Origin: Thermoplasmata archaeon
Lineage (GTDB): Archaea; Thermoplasmatota; Thermoplasmata; Thermoplasmatales; Thermoplasmataceae
Length of the DNA stretch: 64,000 bases
Assembly (NCBI GenBank): GCA_021846395.1
Contig: JAJZXB010000002.1
Coordinates: 124,001-188,000, forward strand
Reading direction: 5' to 3'
A program made the position numbers and the translations under genes. The notes under the pieces were generated by a model, which was given only the letters and a program-made list of their open reading frames with translations, was not told the DNA's origin and searched no databases. This document shows positions 42,460-52,163 of this stretch, one piece after another (within the stretch, counting starts at the first letter, position 1; each line of letters begins with the position of its first letter).

Positions 42460-42816
42460 ATGCACGGTAAACTGAAAATTTTAAAAAATAATGATACGCC
42501 GTATAAAATACTGGATAGAAATGAGATGGATCTGTTTTTAATATCGGATGGCATACGGTTAAATAAAAATACATTGAAGTACAGCGTAAAAATACAGAGA
42601 ATACTCACACCTTATCAACTTTTAAGAACCATATCACTATCCACATATGATAACTATTACATAGTAATCGAATCAAGGATTTTCGATTCATGGAAACTTA
42701 TGGTAATACAGGAAATCTATAACGTCATAAAAATGAAGGCTTATTACCATAATTCAAACATAATTTTCCATATATATGGTAATAAAACCGTCAATGAAGA
42801 TTTAATGGGTGATTGA
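42460..42816 (+). CDS. Small hypothetical protein, first gene of PolB2 operon
   Basis: A 118-residue soluble protein with alternating strands and helices (IQRILTPYQLLRTISLSTYD and WKLMVIQEIYNVIKMKAYYH). No domain is recognised. It opens directly after AAAATAAATTTATGATT and ends immediately before the next gene (stop TGA then ATG with no gap), so it is co-transcribed with the polymerase. Small unknown genes upstream of PolB2 genes have been noted in other archaea; whether this is the same one needs a profile comparison. Confidence 0.7.
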   Translation: MHGKLKILKNNDTPYKILDRNEMDLFLISDGIRLNKNTLKYSVKIQRILTPYQLLRTISLSTYDNYYIVIESRIFDSWKLMVIQEIYNVIKMKAYYHNSNIIFHIYGNKTVNEDLMGD

Positions 42817-43053
42817 ATGGGCAGAAGCATACCATCTTCACGTGAAAATGTAAAACTTATGATAAATGATTTGAAAAAATTTGAAATTTATATGAAAAAT
42901 GAGGATATAATAAAATTCAGGGAAATGCTTCTTCTGGGAGAAAAACATGCCGTTGAAATTGGCCATAATGGTACATATATTGATTTATTACTGATGATTT
43001 TACTGGAAATTTATAAAAAGATGGAAGATGATAATCAACGCAAGTGGTTCTGA
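42817..43053 (+). CDS. Small helical protein, second gene of PolB2 operon
   Basis: A 78-residue protein, mostly helical and charged (NVKLMINDLKKFEIYMKNED then KFREMLLLGEKHAVEIG). It starts directly after the stop of the 118-residue gene and overlaps the start of the polymerase gene by 26 bases, so all three are translationally linked. No known family is recognised. A partner or regulatory subunit of the polymerase is the simplest inference. Confidence 0.7.
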   Translation: MGRSIPSSRENVKLMINDLKKFEIYMKNEDIIKFREMLLLGEKHAVEIGHNGTYIDLLLMILLEIYKKMEDDNQRKWF

Positions 43054-44884
43054 TATAATAACGCTCTGGTACTTTAATGGGAATCTTCATAGAAAGCAAT
43101 TTAAAAATGGCACGTGGATATTTGTTTCAGGTGATTCATACAATATGTCATTGCTTGAAAGGAGCCTGGATAGCTCCAGTATTATATACAGATATGACAG
43201 CATGGATGACATTTATGGAAAAATTCATGGCATTAAAATATATATAAATCCTTCAAAAATAAGCGATATTGTTTACCGTATTGAGAATTCCTTCGGATAT
43301 AAAATTAAAATATACAATGCAGATATAAATCCTGTTATGAGGTTTATGACAACCAGAAATCTTGAGTTTTTTAAAATTAAAAATCTTTATGATGATGATT
43401 TATTTATACCATCAACAAAAATAGAGGTTAATGGCCTCAATGATATAACCATAGATAATAGAAATATAAAAGGAAATATATCTGAGAGTGTTTACAATGC
43501 AATAAATTCCAGTATTGTTATAATATATAATAATTATAATGGCATATTTTCCCGTGTTTTAAAAAGAATGGAAATCGATGGATATAAAATTGAATATAGG
43601 GTGTTAAAAAAGAGAAGTTTTGAATCCTATGGCAGAAATGTATTTAAAAATGAAACCATACACATAAAAAATAAGATAATGATTTGTTCTGAATCTTTTA
43701 TATACTCTGAATCTGGACTGCCAGGAATATATGAAATTTCAAGAGTTTCTGGAATTCCTCCTGAAACGGTGTCAGAAATTACGCCTGGAACAGCAGTTTC
43801 GACTGTTGAAGAGAAGAGGGCCCTGCAGATGGGCATACTGATTCCATTGAGAAAGGACGATAATGAAGATCCTAAAAATCCAAAAACTCTTTTTGAAATG
43901 GATGCTGGTGGCCTTGTTCTGAACCCTGACCCTGGAGTATACAAAAATGTGTATGAAATTGATTTTACATCAATGTATCCGGGCATTATAATAAAATATA
44001 ATCTTTCTCCAGAAGGGAGGGGTTATTTATCCAAATTTCTTAATGACATATTTGAAAGGAGAATATTTTATAAAAAAATAAAAAACAGGTCATATATTTT
44101 TTATCAAAGGGATAAGGCACTTAAGTGGTTATTGCTTACATCGTTTGGTTATACCGGATATAAAAATGCGAAATTCGGCAAAATAGAAATACATGAAAAA
44201 ATAACATCGGCCGGGAGGGAGATATTGTCCAGATCAATGAGAATATGTGAGAAAAATGGATTTAAAGTTTTGCATGGCATTGTTGACTCATTATGGATAA
44301 TGGGAAATGGAAATATAAACAAAGTTCTGGAAGAAATAAAAGATGAAACACGGCTTGAAATAATTATCGATTCACATTATAAATGGTTAGGTTTTCTGCC
44401 TTCAGTAAGCGGTGCTGGTTCAGCCAACAGGTATATTGGTTTAAGGTATGATGATACATTTAAAATAAGAGGGGTAGAGTTGAGGCAGAAGAATGCTCCA
44501 GGCATTGTCAAAAAATTTCAGATAGAGGCTTTGAATGAATTGAAGTGTGATGTTGAGGAGATAAAAAACAGGAAAAATAATATAGAAAGTATAAAAAAAT
44601 ACCATATGAATTTCAATAATTTTGACATAAACGATTTTATGATTGAATTTACCATTAATAAGAGACAGGGAGAATATAAAGTTAAAACCATGCTTTCCAA
44701 TTTTACAACACAGATTGAGCGTTCGGGAATAGAAATATTTCCGGGAATGAGAGTGAGTGGTGCTGTTGTGGATAAAAAGCACAATATTATTGATGAAAAC
44801 CCCTCCCATATAGATAAAACTTTTTATAAAATAATGCTCATGAGATCCTTCAAACCAATAGATTACATACTTTCACATTCTTGA
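43028..44884 (+). CDS. Family B DNA polymerase, PolB2 type
   Basis: A 618-residue divergent family B polymerase. Motif A is IDFTSMYPGIII with Asp312. Motif B region is DKALKWLLLTSFGYTGYKN with Lys363. Motif C, usually YGDTDS, reads HGIVDSLW: Asp420 is kept but the first aspartate is Ile418. No DxE exonuclease motif is seen in the N-terminal 300 residues. These are the marks of the archaeal PolB2 group, once thought inactive and later linked to damage tolerance in Sulfolobus. It is the last gene of a three-gene operon and converges with the Orc1/Cdc6 gene with a 12-base overlap. Confidence 0.87.
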   Translation: MIINASGSDIITLWYFNGNLHRKQFKNGTWIFVSGDSYNMSLLERSLDSSSIIYRYDSMDDIYGKIHGIKIYINPSKISDIVYRIENSFGYKIKIYNADINPVMRFMTTRNLEFFKIKNLYDDDLFIPSTKIEVNGLNDITIDNRNIKGNISESVYNAINSSIVIIYNNYNGIFSRVLKRMEIDGYKIEYRVLKKRSFESYGRNVFKNETIHIKNKIMICSESFIYSESGLPGIYEISRVSGIPPETVSEITPGTAVSTVEEKRALQMGILIPLRKDDNEDPKNPKTLFEMDAGGLVLNPDPGVYKNVYEIDFTSMYPGIIIKYNLSPEGRGYLSKFLNDIFERRIFYKKIKNRSYIFYQRDKALKWLLLTSFGYTGYKNAKFGKIEIHEKITSAGREILSRSMRICEKNGFKVLHGIVDSLWIMGNGNINKVLEEIKDETRLEIIIDSHYKWLGFLPSVSGAGSANRYIGLRYDDTFKIRGVELRQKNAPGIVKKFQIEALNELKCDVEEIKNRKNNIESIKKYHMNFNNFDINDFMIEFTINKRQGEYKVKTMLSNFTTQIERSGIEIFPGMRVSGAVVDKKHNIIDENPSHIDKTFYKIMLMRSFKPIDYILSHS

Positions 44885-45961
44885 TAGCAGATCCTCTATT
44901 TTTCTTCCCAGTATGGATACTGGAACGTCATCAATGGAAACAAATTTGTAAACGCCCTTTTTATTTCCTTCGCTCTCTATATTGCCATTTATTATCCCAA
45001 GGATTTCCAGCCTGGTGATAATTTCGTACAGTTCCTTTCTTGATATGTTCTCATAATGTGTATTTGAAATTATTGATACGCCCGTGTATATATCTGAAAC
45101 ACTGGTTTTTAGCTCATTTTTCAGATTTGAGCATATGGAAAAAAGTACAATGAGCTCTTTTTTATTGAGCCCGGAGAGCTTGCTTTCCGTTATATATGGA
45201 TTTATAAGGGAAACAGCAGATCTGACATCATCATTCTCAATAATATCAGAGAGCCTGTATTCTGCAAGATATGCAGATTTTTGAAGGAGCTCTATTGCAA
45301 ATCTTGCACTTCCAAATTCTGATGAAATGCTTGATATGAATTGTAGTATCTCGCCAGTATATGATCCAGGTTTAAGAGCCTTTATGGACCTATCTCTTAT
45401 AATATTGAAAAGTTCCCTTTCATTATATTTTGAAAATTTTATTTCAGATACTGTTCCGTAATTTTTCCCAAGATATGTAAATGGATAATCCATTGTTATT
45501 AGAATGAGGCTTAAATGCGTATTGAATATCTCATTGTTCCGGAAGATATTGTACATACCTTCCTGATCATTTTTCAACAAATTTGTGGCCTCATCTATGA
45601 CGAGAACAATGTTCCCTCTTAATTTCATTATTGAATTTAATAATGTGAATATATTTTCCATGGAAATTCCCCTGAATGCAGTTGGCTTACCAAGCCTTGT
45701 TATTGCATGTTCAAGCAATTGCCGGATACTGCTGAATGATAACCCATTTTCATATATCATCGATGGATTTTCCTTCATTAAATATTTTATTGTTGCAGTT
45801 TTGCCAGTTCCTGAATGGCCATAAATAATGGTATTGGAAGTTACACCGTTTTTCAATGGAACTATTGTCGAGGCCATAATCTTATTTATTTCATTTTCCC
45901 TGAAGAGAAGTTTTTCAGGCACGAATGAAGTATCAAGTGGTGGCGGATTCAAAACTATCAT
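44873..45961 (-). CDS. Orc1/Cdc6-family AAA+ ATPase
   Basis: A 362-residue protein. The N-terminus LLFRENEINKIMASTIVPL is typical of archaeal Orc1/Cdc6. Walker A is IIYGHSGTGKTATIKYL, Walker B is NIVLVIDEATNLL, and a winged-helix region follows after residue 265 (TRLEILGIINGNIE). The family marks replication origins and loads MCM. No origin is visible: only 61 bases separate it from lysS and they lack repeats. It may be a secondary paralogue rather than the main initiator. It converges with the PolB2 gene. Confidence 0.86.
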   Translation of the reverse strand: MIVLNPPPLDTSFVPEKLLFRENEINKIMASTIVPLKNGVTSNTIIYGHSGTGKTATIKYLMKENPSMIYENGLSFSSIRQLLEHAITRLGKPTAFRGISMENIFTLLNSIMKLRGNIVLVIDEATNLLKNDQEGMYNIFRNNEIFNTHLSLILITMDYPFTYLGKNYGTVSEIKFSKYNERELFNIIRDRSIKALKPGSYTGEILQFISSISSEFGSARFAIELLQKSAYLAEYRLSDIIENDDVRSAVSLINPYITESKLSGLNKKELIVLFSICSNLKNELKTSVSDIYTGVSIISNTHYENISRKELYEIITRLEILGIINGNIESEGNKKGVYKFVSIDDVPVSILGRKIEDLLSRM

Positions 45962-46022
45962 TTACTTTACAATACAATTAACGTAAAAATATTTTGTATA
46001 TGTTTTTAGCAATAATCTGGAA

Positions 46023-47528
46023 TTAAATTACAGAGCTTATTCTTGAATGAACATAATCCCTTCCAAGATTGTACATAAAATACCCAAGCCTTGGCCCTCT
46101 TTCCTTACCGATAAATACTCTGTAGAACAATGAAAACCCATTCTTGGGAGTTATGCCGTATTTCCCTATAATGTCGTGTATTGTATTGTGTAAATCTTCT
46201 GAAGTCCATTCAACATTTTCAATGGCATCTGAAAATGATTTTAAAATTGATTTTTCCTGGTCATTTAAATCAACGCCTGTATCTATTAAAGAAAACTTGA
46301 TTGTTTCTGGTGCATATGTCTCGAGCCAGTATCTGGCAGTATCTATTTCATTCTGCAGATAACTGTCAATATGGTCCCTGTCATATCCGCTTCTATTAAG
46401 GGCATCAAGGAGTGATTTGCCATTTTTGTATATCTGTACCAGTGTGACAATATGCCTGAAATTAATATTTTCCGGTGCACTCAGTGTTTTTATTCTGGAC
46501 ATTTCATAAATTCTCTTATAATTTTCATTGTTTGGCTTTTCCAGGCCAAAATATGCTTTTTCCTGCTTTTCATAGTCATCGATAAGATTCAGCAATCCGA
46601 GCCCGGGGTCGAAATCTATATGCCTTGATGGATCATTTTTGGCTATAATAAACCTTAAAATTTCGGGTGGTGCAAATTTAATAACCTCTGCAGCAGAAAT
46701 TGACACGCCGGTCGATGAATGCATCACACCAATGCCCTTTAAAAGTATTCGTTCATACATCAATGGAACAGGGGGATTTATATGATAAACGTCCTTTGCA
46801 ATCAATTTACCAGTATCATATGACCCGCCAGATGCGGCATGGTCCTTTCCAAATGGCTCAATTGTGACGTTAAGGGCGAACCATTTTGCGGGCCACTCAA
46901 CACGCCATGGCATTTTTCCATCGTCCCTTCTTATATCAGCCCTGTCCTCATTACCGCAGAAATTGCATTTATATTTTGCATATGGGTATTCGTATGAAAT
47001 GACATGGGAAGAATTGATTTTGCCACAACTGGAACACCTTGGCTCATATGGATACCATGAGTCACTAAGGTCATTCCCGGCAACATCGTGCATAATTTCC
47101 TTTATTCTATCCTTGTTTTTTATAGCCATATCTATGGCTTTTGAAAGGGTGCCGTTTTTATAAAGATCCGTTGTCCGGATAACATTCACGTTTACATTTA
47201 TTTTATCCAGTGTTTGGAGAAATGGCCTTAAAAAATATTCTGAATATGTTCCATTTCCATCTGGTGATGGTATATAACTCAATGGCATTCCAACATAGTT
47301 TGAATAGGACTCGTTTAAAAATGGATACACCTTCCTCAACGGATCAAGGTCATCACACAAATATATAAATTTTGATTCTAGATTTTTGTCCATACAGGCT
47401 TTGTATAGTATGTCACCGGTAAGTATTTCCCTCATATTTCCAACGTGTATTGGACCAGATGGGGAGATGCCTGTTGAAATCAACTGTTTTCCTGAAAGAT
47501 CTTTGACAGTAGAATCAGCCCAATACAA
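46023..47528 (-). CDS. lysS: Lysyl-tRNA synthetase, class I
   Basis: A 501-residue class I enzyme, the archaeal form unrelated to the class II LysRS of most bacteria. The HIGH-type motif is ISPSGPIHVGNMREI at residues 22-36, a zinc site follows in PRCSSCGKINSSH and YKCNFCGNED, and the KMSKS-like loop is in GVMHSSTGVSISAAE. It ends in a helical anticodon-binding domain. It lies 2 bases downstream of the gfcR-like gene and probably shares its transcript. Confidence 0.95.
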   Translation of the reverse strand: MYWADSTVKDLSGKQLISTGISPSGPIHVGNMREILTGDILYKACMDKNLESKFIYLCDDLDPLRKVYPFLNESYSNYVGMPLSYIPSPDGNGTYSEYFLRPFLQTLDKINVNVNVIRTTDLYKNGTLSKAIDMAIKNKDRIKEIMHDVAGNDLSDSWYPYEPRCSSCGKINSSHVISYEYPYAKYKCNFCGNEDRADIRRDDGKMPWRVEWPAKWFALNVTIEPFGKDHAASGGSYDTGKLIAKDVYHINPPVPLMYERILLKGIGVMHSSTGVSISAAEVIKFAPPEILRFIIAKNDPSRHIDFDPGLGLLNLIDDYEKQEKAYFGLEKPNNENYKRIYEMSRIKTLSAPENINFRHIVTLVQIYKNGKSLLDALNRSGYDRDHIDSYLQNEIDTARYWLETYAPETIKFSLIDTGVDLNDQEKSILKSFSDAIENVEWTSEDLHNTIHDIIGKYGITPKNGFSLFYRVFIGKERGPRLGYFMYNLGRDYVHSRISSVI

Positions 47529-47530
47529 GT

Positions 47531-48118
47531 TTACCCCACCATTGTAGTACGTATTAATGATCTGATCTTGACACCGTTGATTTCATCAACATTTAGTTTT
47601 GATACAAGGACAACACACAATAATACATGGCCACCCTGATTTTTTACATCTGTTATTGTCCTTCTTATCGTTTCTCCTGTGCTTATAACATCATCTATTA
47701 TTATGACATTTTTGCCCTTTATGCCAGAAAAATTACTGCTGAAAAGCCCTTCCTTTCCAGTGGGATGTGGCCTGTAAACCATTAGTTCCTTATTCAGAAG
47801 ATCGGATAGCATTGTGGCAAATGGTATGCCATTTATTGTGATTCCGAGAATTGATGTTATGTCTCCCATATCCAGTTCTTCTGTTATAACGTCAGCCATT
47901 ATTTCTGCTATGTGCTCTATTCTGTTTCCGTATACCCCTATGCTTCTCCACCCAATTTTTACATCCTGTATTTTATTGTTTGTAATATCCTTACTTAACA
48001 GCCATGATATTGTATTAACGGAAAGATGCAATTCCGTTGATATCTGCTTATCGGACATTCCATTATTTTTTAATTCTATTGCTCTATTATGTAATTCTTC
48101 CAGACTTTTCATATTCAT
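47531..48118 (-). CDS. gfcR: PyrE-like transcriptional regulator GfcR
   Basis: A 195-residue protein. Residues 1-55 form a helix-turn-helix ([20 protein letters not shown] and [15 protein letters not shown]). The rest is a phosphoribosyltransferase fold with the PRPP loop [16 protein letters not shown]. This combination is that of GfcR, a regulator of glycolytic genes known from haloarchaea, and not a true orotate phosphoribosyltransferase. Its start lies inside the 3' end of the HIT gene (32-base overlap); ATG 48112 two codons later is also possible. PRPP or another phosphosugar is the likely effector. Confidence 0.85.
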   Translation of the reverse strand: MNMKSLEELHNRAIELKNNGMSDKQISTELHLSVNTISWLLSKDITNNKIQDVKIGWRSIGVYGNRIEHIAEIMADVITEELDMGDITSILGITINGIPFATMLSDLLNKELMVYRPHPTGKEGLFSSNFSGIKGKNVIIIDDVISTGETIRRTITDVKNQGGHVLLCVVLVSKLNVDEINGVKIRSLIRTTMVG

Positions 48119-48536
48119 CCACCTTTTTTAGGTTTTCCCTAATCTTTTTTGCAATTATTTCCAGATCTGCTTTATCAACAATTTCACGTTCCCAGTTTAT
48201 TTTTTTAGGGTAATATCTTGGTATTATATGCATATGATAATGCATTACAACCTGGTTTGCCACTCTTCCATTATTCTGGCCTATATTCAGACCGTTGCAT
48301 TTCAATGAATCCTGTATAGCCATTGTAATTTTCTTAACTGCTAATTGTATTTTTATATATATTTCTTTATCTATATCAAAAATATTTTCATAATGGCCTT
48401 TTGGTATAACAAGAACATGCCCATCTTCTATTGGTGCACTGTCCATAAATGCAGAGACACAGTCATCCTCATATACAAATGCAGCGTTTCGATTTTTTAT
48501 TATTTCCCTGCAAAAAACGCATGTTTCATCATACAT
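48087..48536 (-). CDS. HIT-family nucleotide hydrolase
   Basis: A 149-residue histidine-triad protein. The triad is in [14 protein letters not shown] (HxHxH). An N-terminal CVFCREI pair is common in zinc-binding HIT proteins, and [20 protein letters not shown] is typical. The family cleaves nucleotide phosphoramidates or AppppA-like compounds. It heads the set HIT-gfcR-lysS, and the overlap with gfcR shows coupled translation. Confidence 0.92.
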   Translation of the reverse strand: MYDETCVFCREIIKNRNAAFVYEDDCVSAFMDSAPIEDGHVLVIPKGHYENIFDIDKEIYIKIQLAVKKITMAIQDSLKCNGLNIGQNNGRVANQVVMHYHMHIIPRYYPKKINWEREIVDKADLEIIAKKIRENLKKVDEYEKSGRIT

Positions 48537-48839
48537 TGATGGATATATTCTTTATTATTAAAAATATTTTTATTTTATACCTATTTTTATATCCTTTTAT
48601 TTTTTATTAAATGCATTTCATAACTATATTAAAATTATTTAGATAACCACAATGTACATAAATCAAAGGTGAAGCGTCTATCATCAAAACCATACAGGTT
48701 CAATTTTATATTCACCCCAAAGTATCCATCATGGTTGAATATAATAGAAACATTCTTCAGCAAATTAATAAGGGCAATAATTATTATAAATTAAAATTAA
48801 TAAAATATTTATATCATTTGTACATAACAATATTGTTAT
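48537..48839 (+). other. Intergenic region upstream of the AbiE pair
   Basis: No gene. It is AT-rich at both ends with a more balanced centre. At 48668-48700, GGTGAAGCGTCTATCATCAAAACC resembles, weakly, the right end of the TnpB element at 13756 and onward (GGTGAAGCTTCCTATATCAA), so an old insertion end is possible. The final 40 bases (AAATATTTATATCATTTG) contain a TATA-like promoter immediately before the AbiEi start. Confidence 0.4.
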
Positions 48840-49421
48840 ATGAACATGACAAAACGGTTATCATTATATAAAATTCGTGATATGGCAATAAATTCGGGCA
48901 TTTCTGTATTCAACGTTGATGGGTTTGCAAAATTAATAAACAAAAATGCCAATATATCAAGAGTTTACATGAATAGGTTAGTGAAAAATAATCTTGCTGT
49001 TAAATTGTTGAATGGAAAAATAGCATTTACAGATGATGTTTTTGTTATAGCATCTCAGTTAATTGATTATTCATATATATCAATGAATTCCGCGCTTGAA
49101 TTTCATGGTATATCGTATCAGGTAACAAAAAACGTCGAATGCGTCACTACTATAAATTCAATTAAATTTGAAAATCTTGGCATAGAATATCATAAAATTA
49201 AACCTGAATTATATTTTGGTTATAAAAGGTATAAAAAAGGAGTGAATTATATTTTTGTCGCTGATCCTGATAAGGCTGTAATAGATGGCTTGTATCTTGG
49301 ATTATATAATGATTATGATATTTCTGAATTTAAAGAAAATATTGATTTTTTAAATATTATAAATACGTTAAAAAATATAAAAATAAGAGGCGTTAAAAAA
49401 ATTCTTGAGGTTTTAAAATGA
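48840..49421 (+). CDS. AbiEi-like antitoxin / transcriptional regulator
   Basis: A 193-residue protein. The N-terminal 75 residues look like the winged-helix of AbiEi-type regulators (FNVDGFAKLINKNANISRVY and NLAVKLLNGKIAFTDDVFVI). The following part has SYISMNSALEFHGISYQ and DPDKAVIDGLYLGLYND, the core pattern of the family. The stop overlaps the start of the toxin gene by 4 bases. In type IV systems this partner represses the operon and counters the toxin. The gene is very AT-rich and leaderless. Confidence 0.82.
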   Translation: MNMTKRLSLYKIRDMAINSGISVFNVDGFAKLINKNANISRVYMNRLVKNNLAVKLLNGKIAFTDDVFVIASQLIDYSYISMNSALEFHGISYQVTKNVECVTTINSIKFENLGIEYHKIKPELYFGYKRYKKGVNYIFVADPDKAVIDGLYLGLYNDYDISEFKENIDFLNIINTLKNIKIRGVKKILEVLK

Positions 49422-50182
49422 TGTTAAGGGAGGAAATTATAAAATTATCCCGATTGCATGGATTAAAGCCATGGCAGGAAGAAAAGAGATATATGTTTTC
49501 CATGATTTTGAATACAATATATAATGAATCAATTATATTTAAAGGTGGAACGTATTTATGGTTATTTCATGGCCTTAGAAGATTTTCCGAGGATCTTGAT
49601 TTCACTTTATATCATAGGGTTGAAAAAGATTTGCCCTATATAATATCAGAGAATTTAGAATTATTAGGAATTAAAAATGATGTTAAAATTTTAAAAAACA
49701 ACGAAATAACATTTTCATTCAGAATTCTCTCTGAAGGGCCCTTGAATACTGGATATAGAGATAGAGTTCCAGTATATATAGAAATTAGTGAAAGAGAATC
49801 TATAATAAAAAATCCTTTGCAGATAAAATTTGATTTTCCAGAGTATAATCTTCCTGTAAGATTATTATATGGTATGGATTTAAATGAAGTTTTATCTGAA
49901 AAAATAAGAGCCATATATATAAGAAAAAAACCCAAAGATGTTTATGATCTATATTATCTGTTATCAAAAAAAGATGTTTATTGTGATTTATATATGGTGA
50001 ATAAAAAACTTGAATATTATAACATAAAATTCGATTTAAATACATTTGAGAATAAACTAAATAGTCAGAAAGGAACATTCAATAAAGAACTAAAAAATCT
50101 TGTTCTGGATAATTTGCCAGAAATAAATACCATAATACCTGAAATTATTTTGTGGATAAATAATAATATTGATAAAAAATAA
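49418..50182 (+). CDS. AbiEii-like nucleotidyltransferase toxin
   Basis: A 254-residue protein of the nucleotidyltransferase AbiEii/AbiGii family. The active-site motif is IIFKGGTYLWLFHGLRRFSE followed by DLDFTLYH, and the C-terminal helix has RAIYIRKKPKDVYDLYYLL, all diagnostic. Members transfer nucleotides to tRNA or other targets and give abortive phage resistance. The gene is coupled to the AbiEi gene and ends just before an ISH3-like remnant, which suggests an accessory locus. Confidence 0.88.
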   Translation: MMLREEIIKLSRLHGLKPWQEEKRYMFSMILNTIYNESIIFKGGTYLWLFHGLRRFSEDLDFTLYHRVEKDLPYIISENLELLGIKNDVKILKNNEITFSFRILSEGPLNTGYRDRVPVYIEISERESIIKNPLQIKFDFPEYNLPVRLLYGMDLNEVLSEKIRAIYIRKKPKDVYDLYYLLSKKDVYCDLYMVNKKLEYYNIKFDLNTFENKLNSQKGTFNKELKNLVLDNLPEINTIIPEIILWINNNIDKK

Positions 50183-50547
50183 CCTTTTTATCATTTCCCT
50201 TAATTGCATAAATTGCTGGCAGTATCTCATATCTGTGATCATTGAACCTCTCTTTTCTACCATTTGAATGGTTCTGGATGTTTGTTACAATCCCAACATA
50301 GGTTTTTTGGTTTTTGAAAGGAAATCCGTGTTTTCAAAACTAGCCATAACCAAATGAGCTTGCCATCAAAGAATGGAAAGACCTTTTAACCTTCTTTGCA
50401 TTATTTAATAGGGTAATATTGTGATACCTCTAATTAATATTGCCACCCACACTTTTAATTTCTTTGAGAATGGTATCCACATTATTTTAAAAATTGCAAA
50501 AAATAAAATCTCATCATTTATAAAAAAATAGACATGCGAAGTGTCCG
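50183..50547 (-). mobile_element. Decayed ISH3-like insertion sequence end (remnant B)
   Basis: AGACATGCGAAGTGTCCG at 50530-50547 is a worn copy of the ISH3 terminal repeat. The adjacent leader and a minus-strand frame ITLLNNAKKVKRSFHSLMAS match remnant A at 19.1-19.36 kb (ITLLRDAKKVKKFFHSTMAS), and both keep the text GCTTGCCATC. Here the start codon is lost and stops interrupt the frame, after which traces such as KTYVGIVTNIQNHSNGRKER continue. The opposite end is missing. It abuts the AbiEii gene. Confidence 0.7.
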
Positions 50548-50590
50548 AGTCTACAGATAAACCTTTATATACTGTAGATATTACGCAAGC

Positions 50591-51070
50591 ATGCAATCGA
50601 ATGTAAAATACTGTCAGGTATGTGGTTCTGCTGTTGAACAGAATGCCATGTTTTGCCCGAATTGCGGAGAAACCAAAAGATTTTCCTCAACTCCGCCAGA
50701 TAGAATAGAGAGACCTTTGGGAGTTACCTTGCTGGGAATATTACAGATTATCTTCTCTCTGGGAATGTTTATAATTGCGTTAACGTTGATTACTACGGGT
50801 GCTGCTTCAAGCACAAGCTCTTTTGCCGCTTTTGCCCCAATTTTAGAGATACTGGGAATAATGATGCTGATACCAATGATTTTTGCAATATTATTCCTAA
50901 TGGGATTAAATTTTGCAAGAATATTGATGATAATTGGGGCGATTCTGGATATACTATCCATTGCTGGAATAATATGGGGAATCATAGTGTTATGGTATCT
51001 AACCAGGCCAAGAGTGAGGGCATATTTCAAACAACCAAGACATAGAAAGACATCTGAGATACAAAATTAA
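50591..51070 (+). CDS. Zinc-ribbon membrane protein
   Basis: A 159-residue protein. Residues 8-30 are a zinc ribbon with two CxxC pairs (YCQVCGSAVEQNAMFCPNCG). Three hydrophobic helices follow (LGVTLLGILQIIFSLGMF, LGIMMLIPMIFAILFLMG, IIGAILDILSIAGIIWG), ending in a basic tail. Such short ribbon-plus-membrane proteins are common in archaea and of unknown role. The start follows a promoter-like TTTATATACTGTAG and is leaderless in style. Confidence 0.75.
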   Translation: MQSNVKYCQVCGSAVEQNAMFCPNCGETKRFSSTPPDRIERPLGVTLLGILQIIFSLGMFIIALTLITTGAASSTSSFAAFAPILEILGIMMLIPMIFAILFLMGLNFARILMIIGAILDILSIAGIIWGIIVLWYLTRPRVRAYFKQPRHRKTSEIQN

Positions 51071-51223
51071 GTTAAACCAAAAATACTTTTATATATATAA
51101 TTTTTATTATATAACCATACAATTTATTATTGGCCATTCAACGGAATATGATATTACAATATTATGATTTGAAAAAGGTATTCACTTTATTATAAAAATA
51201 TTTAAAGGCATATAAATTAGGGA

Positions 51224-52126
51224 ATGATGAAACAAATATTTGTAATAGGAAGCATCAACGTTGATATATTGATGGTTTCAAAAAAACTACCGAAAATTGG
51301 GGAAACTATAAAGGTCGATAATTTCTACATTTATCCTGGAGGAAAGGGTGCAAATCAGGCAGTTGCATCATCAAGGAATGGATCAAAAACATCCCTTATT
51401 GGAAAAATAGGGAATGATTATTTTGGTGATTTCATAACAACTTACCTCAAAAAGGAAAATATCCAAAGTCAGATCAAATATGGGAATAAAACGGGAACAG
51501 CACTTATTAACACTGAAACATCTGGAAAAAACATGATTTCGGTATTTGCGGGAGCAAATTCAGAGTTAAATATAAACGATTTGAAGAATGTTGAAATAAG
51601 TGACTCCATAGTACTATTCCAGCAGGAAATACCACTTAAAACAATTGAAGATGAAATTAGAATTTTAAAAAATGGGCATAATATAATTATTACAGATCCG
51701 AGCCCAGTGACAGAAATAAATGAATATATATTAAAAAACAGCGATTATATAACACCAAATGAAACAGAAGCAGCCAAATTGTCTGGGATCAAAATAAAAT
51801 CAATAGGTGATGCCAGAAGGGCCTCCGAAATATTATATGAAAAATATGGGAACAACATTATAATCAAGCTTGGAGAGCGGGGTTCAATTATCAATGTTAG
51901 TAATAATATTGAATACTTCAAACCATACAAAATAATACCTGTTGATACCACCGGTGCAGGAGATTGCTTTAATGGTGCATTTGCCTCCCATCTTTTATCA
52001 ACGGGTAATGTGAGGGAAAGTGTGGAATTTGCCAATATATCCGCTGCCATTTCAACCACAGGGTATGGTGCCTTTCCATCATTTCCATATTTAAATGAAG
52101 TTCTGGAAAAATTCAAGAATAGATAA
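51224..52126 (+). CDS. rbsK: Ribokinase, PfkB family
   Basis: A 300-residue sugar kinase. Substrate motif NFYIYPGGKGANQAVASSRN and the C-terminal anion-hole PVDTTGAGDCFNGAFASHLL are the two PfkB signatures. Strong similarity in layout to ribokinases suggests ribose or a related nucleoside sugar, but archaeal PfkB specificity varies. ATG 51224 is followed at once by a second ATG at 51227; either may be used. It is a single gene. Confidence 0.86.
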   Translation: MMKQIFVIGSINVDILMVSKKLPKIGETIKVDNFYIYPGGKGANQAVASSRNGSKTSLIGKIGNDYFGDFITTYLKKENIQSQIKYGNKTGTALINTETSGKNMISVFAGANSELNINDLKNVEISDSIVLFQQEIPLKTIEDEIRILKNGHNIIITDPSPVTEINEYILKNSDYITPNETEAAKLSGIKIKSIGDARRASEILYEKYGNNIIIKLGERGSIINVSNNIEYFKPYKIIPVDTTGAGDCFNGAFASHLLSTGNVRESVEFANISAAISTTGYGAFPSFPYLNEVLEKFKNR

Positions 52127-52163
52127 TTATCAAAAATTAAATATCATTATAAAATACTAAGCC

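Noticed and set aside
45962-46022. Replication origin beside the Orc1/Cdc6 gene
   Set aside because: Only 61 bases, no repeated origin-recognition boxes, and the gene runs toward the PolB2 operon with no larger spacer.
47531-48118. Orotate phosphoribosyltransferase (PyrE)
   Set aside because: The N-terminal helix-turn-helix indicates the PyrE-like regulator GfcR instead.
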